DNA of 11,819 nucleotides, from positions 1-11,819 of the forward strand of contig JAUXRT010000033.1 in the NCBI GenBank assembly GCA_030681635.1, written 5' to 3'. This document shows, one piece after another, positions 8,321 through 11,819 of this stretch. The first letter of the stretch is position 1. Each line of letters opens with the position of its first letter. The notes below the pieces were generated by a model. That model was not told the DNA's origin, searched no databases, and was given only the letters and a program-made list of their open reading frames with translations. This DNA is from Reyranella sp. GTDB taxonomy: Bacteria; Pseudomonadota; Alphaproteobacteria; Reyranellales; Reyranellaceae. Position numbers and translations under genes: made by a program.

Positions 8321-8830
8321 TCACGAGGTCGCCAGCGCCATGGCGACCCACAGGCCACCCGCGGCGATCGCCGGGCCGTAGGGCAGGCCACCACGCAGAC
8401 GCCCGGCGACGGAGGCTTCGCCAGCAGCCGGGGCAGCCGGGCCAATTCGTGCGCCCGCAAGCATCGCCAGCCCGAGCACGCCGCCCGCCAGCGCCGTGAC
8501 CATCAGGAAATCGAGGAGCAAGGCAGGCCCTGCGAAGAGGCTGGAGGCGGCCAGCAGCTTGACGTCGCCGCCACCCAGCGCACCGGCGGCAAAGCCCAGC
8601 GCGCCGATCGCGAACACCGCCGCGCCGCAGCCTGCCGCGAGGCCGATCCTGGTGAAAGTCGTGTTACCGGCGGCCAGGCCACTCAGCGCCCAAACGCCGA
8701 AGGCCGCCACGATCGCGAGCGACACCCAATCGGCGATGCGCATGGTCCGCAGGTCCTGCCACGCCGCCCAGGCAAGCAGCAGCGCGAAGCCGATCAGACA
8801 AATGGACTGGAGAGGGGCAAGCAGCGACAT
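8321..8830 (-). CDS. cpaA: CpaA/TadV, short A24-family prepilin peptidase
   Basis: A 169-residue membrane protease of the type IV prepilin peptidase family (A24), of the short type without an N-methylation domain. It cleaves the leader of Flp pilin and of any TadE/TadF pseudopilins. The two catalytic aspartates are visible: D26 in AWQDLRTMRI and D89 in the GGGDVKLLAA motif. The conserved LPYGPAI occurs near the C-terminus (149-155). Hydrophobic segments lie at about 8-24, 33-52, 62-85, 92-127 (broken) and 151-168. It is the first gene of the machinery operon, preceded by a 374-bp gap containing a good promoter. The ATG at 8830 has no strong Shine-Dalgarno sequence. Confidence 0.95.
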   Translation of the reverse strand: MSLLAPLQSICLIGFALLLAWAAWQDLRTMRIADWVSLAIVAAFGVWALSGLAAGNTTFTRIGLAAGCGAAVFAIGALGFAAGALGGGDVKLLAASSLFAGPALLLDFLMVTALAGGVLGLAMLAGARIGPAAPAAGEASVAGRLRGGLPYGPAIAAGGLWVAMALATS

Positions 8831-8900
8831 CCGACACCATCTGACCCGTCGGCGCCGTGAAGCACCGCAAGGGACCCTCCGATGATCCGGTCACTCCCGC

Positions 8901-8920
8901 CGCGAGCTACCCTGCTCGCG
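8901..8920 (-). promoter_or_regulatory. Hairpin in the predicted cpaA leader
   Basis: A perfect 7-bp inverted repeat, CGCGAGC and GCTCGCG, separated by a 6-nt loop, lies 70-90 nt before the cpaA start. It has no T-tract, so it is not an intrinsic terminator. It may be an mRNA structure in the 5' leader or simply a chance GC-rich hairpin. Confidence 0.45.
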
Positions 8921-9083
8921 CCGCGGCGTGGCCGGAAGTACCGCCGTCCCAATGCTCCGCTTGTGTGGATTCGCTCGTGCCTGACTGCCTATGGCAGCCC
9001 TGGAAAATGGCCTGAAATAGAAAACTTCCGAACGAATACACAAATAAAATGCAGACAAAGGACAACAGATAAGAACGTTACAA

Positions 9084-9112
9084 AGGATATTTTCTCTAAT
9101 GTCTCAAGTCAA
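9084..9112 (-). promoter_or_regulatory. Predicted sigma70-like promoter of the cpaA-tadC operon
   Basis: The minus strand shows -35 TTGACT (9107-9112), a 17-bp spacer and -10 TATCCT (9084-9089), in an AT-rich intergenic block. The predicted start would lie near 9077, giving a leader of about 245 nt before cpaA. The -35 matches the consensus at 5 of 6 positions and the -10 at 4 of 6. Confidence 0.6.
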
Positions 9113-9179
9113 GGCGTTAGTGCATTATTTTTAAAGGGAAATTTGGCATTTGACACAGCTAATAGCAAATCTTGACCAT

Positions 9180-9196
9180 CCAGCGCCCACCGCTGG
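9180..9196 (-). other. Hairpin just downstream of flp
   Basis: A perfect 6-bp stem (CCAGCG and CGCTGG) with a 5-nt loop begins 8 nt after the flp stop codon. No run of T follows on the minus strand, so it is at best a weak terminator. It could protect the 3' end of a short flp transcript and so allow pilin to be made in excess over the machinery. Confidence 0.45.
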
Positions 9197-9204
9197 GTCG
9201 CCGC

Positions 9205-9369
9205 TCAACTCAGGCTATTGGAGACGTTGCCCAGGACGTTGGAAATCTTGTCGCCGACGGTGCGCATCGAGGCGATCGCGGCAACGGCAATCAGCGAGGC
9301 AATCAGCGTGTACTCGACGGCCGTGGCGCCTTGGTTGTCCTTCATCAAACGCCGAAAGATAGACAGCAT
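9205..9369 (-). CDS. flp: Flp-family type IVb prepilin (major Tad pilin)
   Basis: A 54-residue prepilin: leader MLSIFRRLMKDNQG, then ATAVEYTLIASLIAVAAIAS and a short polar tail ending in NVSNSLS. The Flp hallmarks are clear: cleavage is predicted after G14, giving a mature start ATAVEY with Glu at +5 and Tyr at +6, followed by a single hydrophobic segment (about 17-34). This would be the subunit polymerised by CpaF/TadB/TadC and cut by CpaA. The mature pilin has about 40 residues, normal for alphaproteobacterial PilA/Flp. The ATG at 9369 has GGAGA 5 nt upstream. It stands alone between two AT-rich intergenic regions, with its own promoter, upstream of the machinery operon on the same strand. 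It is the only pilin gene seen here. Confidence 0.97.
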   Translation of the reverse strand: MLSIFRRLMKDNQGATAVEYTLIASLIAVAAIASMRTVGDKISNVLGNVSNSLS

Positions 9370-9374
9370 ACTTG

Positions 9375-9379
9375 TCTCC
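9375..9379 (-). promoter_or_regulatory. Ribosome binding site of flp
   Basis: GGAGA on the minus strand, 5 nt before the flp ATG. It is stronger than the sites of most machinery genes here, as expected for an abundant structural subunit. Confidence 0.75.
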
Positions 9380-9436
9380 AGGACCTTGCATCGCGCAACG
9401 AATCGCCAGCCGACGTCCTACAACGTGGCTTCTAGA

Positions 9437-9465
9437 ATCGTACTTAATGCAGATTCTTCGGTCAA
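9437..9465 (-). promoter_or_regulatory. Predicted sigma70-like promoter of flp
   Basis: The minus strand shows -35 TTGACC (9460-9465), a 17-bp spacer and -10 TACGAT (9437-9442). The predicted start near 9430 gives a leader of about 60 nt before the flp ATG. The -35 matches the consensus at 5 of 6 positions and the -10 at 4 of 6. Confidence 0.6.
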
Positions 9466-9480
9466 ACGAAATTGGTCGAA
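9457..9480 (-). promoter_or_regulatory. Imperfect inverted repeat over the flp -35 box (possible operator)
   Basis: The minus strand reads TTCGACCAA, six bases, then TTGACCGAA. The 9-bp arms match at 7 of 9 positions as an inverted repeat, and the second arm contains the whole predicted -35 hexamer. Its place suits a repressor, or an activator that contacts RNA polymerase. No known regulator's consensus is recognised. Confidence 0.4.
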
Positions 9481-9575
9481 AATGTGAAGAAATCTTTCTA
9501 ATATGTTGATTAAAATGGGAATATGCAGAGGGAGACCTTGCCCAAGAACCTTAACATCGCCCTGCAGAGTGACCC

Positions 9576-10181
9576 TCAGGACTTGAGGCGGTAGGCCTCA
9601 AGCACCCGCGCCGCGGCGGTCCAGAAACACAAGGCGGCGAACAGGCCCGCCAGCCAGGGGAAGGCGCCGGGAAACAGGCAGAACAGCGCAAACGCCGCGA
9701 TGGTCTCGCTGCCCTCGATCAGCCCTGCCGCATGGAAGAAGGACTTGCGTCCGCGTTTGCCGTCGTCGGCCTCGCCGATCTGGGTTGCCAGGACGGCGCG
9801 CCCGAGGAAGGACGCCCCGGTGCAGACGAAGGATGCCAACAGGACGGCCGCGGGGACGGCGTTGGCCGAACTGGCGAGGGCAAAGCCCAGCGGGACCGCG
9901 GCATAGAACGCCATGTCGCACATGATATCGAGATAGCCGCCGAACGGCGTCGGCCTCCCTTGGCGCGCGATCGGCCCGTCCAGCCCGTCGACCAGCCGAT
10001 TGAGCAGGATCGCCAGCAGCGCCAGGTCGCAGCGGCCATGGGCCAGCGCCGGCACGGCCAGCAGCCCGACCGCGAGCCCGGTGAGGCTTGCGCCGTTGGC
10101 GGATACGCCCTTCCCGGCCAGCCAGGTTCCGATGCGATCGAGCGGCGGGTCGATCAGCCGGCGCAGAACGGGATCGAACAT
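9576..10181 (-). CDS. YnjF-like CDP-alcohol phosphatidyltransferase family protein
   Basis: A 201-residue inner-membrane enzyme of the CDP-alcohol phosphatidyltransferase family, which moves a phosphatidyl or phospho-alcohol group from a CDP-alcohol to an acceptor alcohol. The metal-binding signature is complete: D65, D68, G69, A72, R73, G81, D85 and D89 (DGLDGPIAR, then GGYLDIMCD). The spacing between AR and the next Gly is seven residues. That spacing and the later KSFFHAAGLIEGSETI segment resemble, from memory, the uncharacterised E. coli YnjF group rather than PgsA or PssA. Several hydrophobic segments span the rest. It follows pssA by 14 bp and so probably shares its transcript, but the ribosome site is weak. 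The acceptor substrate cannot be read from sequence. Confidence 0.9.
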   Translation of the reverse strand: MFDPVLRRLIDPPLDRIGTWLAGKGVSANGASLTGLAVGLLAVPALAHGRCDLALLAILLNRLVDGLDGPIARQGRPTPFGGYLDIMCDMAFYAAVPLGFALASSANAVPAAVLLASFVCTGASFLGRAVLATQIGEADDGKRGRKSFFHAAGLIEGSETIAAFALFCLFPGAFPWLAGLFAALCFWTAAARVLEAYRLKS

Positions 10182-10195
10182 GCGCCGCGGCGCGT

Positions 10196-11032
10196 TCAGC
10201 CCGGCGACGGCGGGCCCGAATCGACCGCCCGCAGGGACACGACCTCACCCGGCTTTTCCGCCGCCCGGCGGTCCTGCGCCGCCTGCCGGCGATAGGCCAT
10301 CCAGCTGAACGGAATGAGAGATACATAGGCCAGGCCGATCAGCGACATGCCGATCCACGGCGCGCTCGCCAGCACGCCCATGACCAGCGCGGCACCCAGC
10401 AGGGCCGGCAGCACGAGATTCCGCGGCACCCTTCCCTTCTTGAACGAATAGGTCGGGATCCGGCTCACCATCAGGCCGCCGACCGCCACGAGCACCGCCC
10501 CCACGAGCAGCGCATGGCGCGGCCAGGCGGCTTCGATCTCGAAGCTCACCATCAGCGGGATCAGGGCGAGCAAGGCGCCGGCCGGCGCCGGTACGCCGGT
10601 AAAATACGACCCGGTCCAAGTCGGCGGCGGTGTGTCGGAGACCAGGGCCGTATTGAAACGCGCCAGCCGCAGCGCCGAGCAGATGGGGAACATCAAGGTC
10701 ACCACCCAGCCGAGCGCACCGCCGTCTTTCAGCGAAGCCAGATAGAGCACGAGCGCGGGCGTGACACCGAAGCAGAGGAAGTCCGACAGCGAGTCGAGTT
10801 CCGCCCCGAAGCGGCTGGTCACCCCCAGCCGGCGCGCGACGCGGCCGTCGAGGGCGTCGAAGATCGCGGCCACGATGATGGCGATGACGGCCAGGCGCAT
10901 CTCGCCCCGACGCGCGAAGCGGAGCGCCGTCAGGCCCGAGCACAGGGCGGCCACGGTCCGGATGTCGGGGATCAGACGATTGATCGAGAAGCCGTGCAAC
11001 CGGCCCCGGCGCGCGGGGGATTCGCTGTCCAT
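10196..11032 (-). CDS. pssA: CDP-diacylglycerol-serine O-phosphatidyltransferase (PS synthase, type II)
   Basis: Makes phosphatidylserine from CDP-diacylglycerol and L-serine in the inner membrane, the committed step to phosphatidylethanolamine. The 278-residue protein has the type II PssA N-terminus (IPDIRTVAALCSGLTALRFA, about 21-40) and the full CDP-alcohol signature: D59, D62, G63, A66, R67, G76, D80 and D84 (FDALDGRVAR, then FGAELDSLSDFLCFGVTPA). ARFN follows at about 123-126, then several hydrophobic segments and a hydrophilic C-terminal tail. The ATG at 11032 is preceded by a perfect AGGAGG 5 nt upstream that overlaps the psd stop. The gene lies 9 bp after psd, an order also known in rhizobia, so the two pathway steps are made together. 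Confidence 0.95.
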   Translation of the reverse strand: MDSESPARRGRLHGFSINRLIPDIRTVAALCSGLTALRFARRGEMRLAVIAIIVAAIFDALDGRVARRLGVTSRFGAELDSLSDFLCFGVTPALVLYLASLKDGGALGWVVTLMFPICSALRLARFNTALVSDTPPPTWTGSYFTGVPAPAGALLALIPLMVSFEIEAAWPRHALLVGAVLVAVGGLMVSRIPTYSFKKGRVPRNLVLPALLGAALVMGVLASAPWIGMSLIGLAYVSLIPFSWMAYRRQAAQDRRAAEKPGEVVSLRAVDSGPPSPG

Positions 11033-11037
11033 CGCTG

Positions 11038-11043
11038 CCTCCT
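11038..11043 (-). promoter_or_regulatory. Ribosome binding site of pssA
   Basis: A perfect AGGAGG 5 nt before the pssA ATG, overlapping the psd TAG stop. It is the strongest Shine-Dalgarno sequence in the window. Confidence 0.8.
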
Positions 11044-11734
11044 AGAATTCGATCGCGGCGCGGGCCTCGGATGAGACGGGATCGAGTTCGGCCATGACCG
11101 TCTCACCCCCGATCATGCGCTGCCCGGGCGCCACCAACAACCGGGCGCCAGACGGCAAGTACAGGTCGGTGCGGCTGCCGAACCGGATGTGGCCGAAGCG
11201 TTCGCCGGCGGCAACGGTCTGGCCCGGCTTGATGTAGCAGACGATGCGGCGGGCCACCCAGCCGGCGATCTGCACGCAGCCGATCACCCGGCCGTCGGGC
11301 CGACGCAAGGCGATTGCCATGCGCTCGTTCTCCTCACTCGCCTTGTCGGCGGCGGCATTCAGGAACTTGCCCGGGCGATAGGACACGACGTCGACCGACG
11401 CCGCGCACGGCGCTCGATTGATGTGGACGTCGAAGACGCTGAGGAAGATCGAGACGCGCGTCAGGGCTTCGCTGCCCAGCCCGAGTTCGGACGGCGGCAC
11501 CGCCTCCACAATCATCTGCACCAGCCCGTCGGCCGGCGCGATCAGGACGCCGTCGTCCTGCGGCACGCCACGCGGCGGATCGCGGAAGAAATAGATCGAC
11601 CACAGGGTCAGGATCATCAACGGCCAGAACAGCCACGCCGCACCGGTCAACGCGCCCAGGAAGGTCGCGCCGGCAAAAAGGGCGATGAATCGCCAACCGT
11701 CAGCGAGGATCGGCACGAGGAAATTGGCCAGCAT
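11042..11734 (-). CDS. psd: Phosphatidylserine decarboxylase proenzyme (short type)
   Basis: Decarboxylates phosphatidylserine to phosphatidylethanolamine. It is made as a 230-residue proenzyme that cleaves itself to form a pyruvoyl group. The predicted self-cleavage site is G186-S187 in RFGSRTDLYLP, giving a beta chain of 186 residues and an alpha chain of 44 residues beginning with the serine that becomes pyruvate. Likely catalytic partners are D69 in APADG and H104 in FDVHINR. Two hydrophobic segments at about 14-49 anchor the N-terminus. The size fits the short Psd form common in alphaproteobacteria, not the roughly 320-residue E. coli form. The ATG at 11734 has only a weak ribosome site. 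It lies 27 bp after an upstream gene fragment and 9 bp before pssA. Confidence 0.95.
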   Translation of the reverse strand: MLANFLVPILADGWRFIALFAGATFLGALTGAAWLFWPLMILTLWSIYFFRDPPRGVPQDDGVLIAPADGLVQMIVEAVPPSELGLGSEALTRVSIFLSVFDVHINRAPCAASVDVVSYRPGKFLNAAADKASEENERMAIALRRPDGRVIGCVQIAGWVARRIVCYIKPGQTVAAGERFGHIRFGSRTDLYLPSGARLLVAPGQRMIGGETVMAELDPVSSEARAAIEF

Positions 11735-11761
11735 GAACGCGCTTTCTGTCGCCCGCGGCCG

Positions 11762-11818
11762 TCAGTCGACCTTGGGCAGGCTAAAAACTTGGCCCGGGTA
11801 TATCAGATCGGGGTCGCG
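11762..11818 (-). CDS. C-terminus of a probable LysM-domain protein (partial)
   Basis: Only the last 18 codons lie in the window. The residues RDPDLIYPGQVFSLPKVD resemble the end of a LysM module, where a DPDLIYPGQ-type turn is followed by a final hydrophobic strand, so the parent protein is probably a peptidoglycan-binding LysM protein. With so few residues the call rests on this motif alone, and any other domains are beyond the right edge. It is on the same strand, 27 bp upstream of psd, and may be the first visible member of the lipid operon. Confidence 0.6.
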   Translation of the reverse strand, partial: RDPDLIYPGQVFSLPKVD

Positions 11819-11819
11819 G

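Larger units (their letters stand above)
8831..9204. other. Intergenic region between flp and cpaA
   Basis: A 374-bp stretch with no supported gene. The part next to flp (about 9001-9180) is clearly AT-rich compared with the surrounding genes and contains a sigma70-like promoter reading toward cpaA. The part next to cpaA (8831-9000) is GC-rich and would form the 5' leader of the machinery transcript, including two short hairpins. A hairpin also lies just after the flp stop. An open plus-strand frame at 8882-9175 is judged spurious. Confidence 0.7.
9370..9575. other. Intergenic region upstream of flp
   Basis: A 206-bp gap between the lipid enzyme gene and flp. It is AT-rich from about 9421 to 9555 and holds the flp promoter, a dyad overlapping its -35 box and the flp ribosome site. 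I see no hairpin with a T-tract that would end the upstream operon, so read-through into flp is possible. No additional gene is seen. Confidence 0.65.

Noticed and set aside
8308..8460. N-terminal extension of cpaB by 51 codons.
   Set aside because: It overlaps the end of cpaA, and the internal ATG begins directly at the membrane anchor.
8882..9175. A 97-codon plus-strand frame in the flp-cpaA gap, with a weak GGGA upstream.
   Set aside because: Half of it is Arg/Pro-rich and half Lys/Asn/Ser-rich, tracking the local base composition, and it runs opposite the predicted promoter and leader. No recognisable family.
9484..9520. Possible CtrA site (TTAA-N7-TTAA) upstream of flp, since CtrA controls pilA in some alphaproteobacteria.
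   Set aside because: The nearest match is TTAA-N8-TTAG, with wrong spacing and a mismatch; chance similarity in an AT-rich stretch is likely.
9574..9588. CCTCA-TGAGG hairpin at the end of the YnjF-like gene as a terminator.
   Set aside because: The stem is only 5 bp, it includes the stop codon and no T-run follows.
1..11819. tRNA or rRNA genes, CRISPR arrays, insertion sequences, attachment sites.
   Set aside because: No cloverleaf, repeat-spacer pattern, transposase or terminal repeats were recognised. The genes are contiguous and of one codon style.

Overview
The window comes from a high-GC genome, almost certainly an alphaproteobacterium. Codon third positions are GC-rich, the gene content is a Caulobacter/Rhizobiales-style cpa (tad) cluster, and a short psd gene sits directly upstream of pssA. 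I cannot name the genus. Every gene I can support lies on the minus strand, so transcription runs from the right end of the window to the left.

Right end (about 9576-11819) is a membrane-phospholipid block. In transcription order it holds the last residues of a LysM-type protein, phosphatidylserine decarboxylase (psd), CDP-diacylglycerol-serine phosphatidyltransferase (pssA), and a second, YnjF-like CDP-alcohol phosphatidyltransferase of unknown substrate. PssA and Psd together make phosphatidylserine and then phosphatidylethanolamine at the inner membrane. Short gaps (27, 9 and 14 bp) suggest one operon.

Middle (about 8831-9575) is the regulatory heart of the window. A 54-residue Flp pilin gene (9205-9369) is flanked by two AT-rich intergenic stretches. 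Each contains a convincing sigma70-like promoter with 17-bp spacing, one driving flp and one driving the downstream machinery genes. A dyad overlaps the flp -35 box, a hairpin follows the flp stop codon, and the machinery transcript would carry a leader of roughly 245 nt with its own hairpin.

Left part (1-8830) is a tightly packed Tad pilus assembly operon in the order cpaA (prepilin peptidase), cpaB (RcpC), cpaC (secretin), cpaD (lipoprotein), cpaE (TadZ), cpaF (TadA ATPase), tadB, tadC (cut off by the window edge). Junctions are 4-bp overlaps or gaps of 13 bp or less, so translation is probably coupled. CpaA cleaves the Flp prepilin; CpaF powers polymerisation on the TadB/TadC platform; CpaE places the machine; CpaB, CpaC and CpaD form the periplasmic and outer-membrane conduit. 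TadD, the TadE/TadF pseudopilins and TadG are not seen and may lie beyond the left edge.

This is a recognisable Tad locus rather than a wholly new system. The points most worth following are the regulation around flp, an N-terminal extension of CpaF that may hold a duplicated helical domain, a long low-complexity linker in the secretin, and the uncharacterised third lipid enzyme beside psd-pssA.
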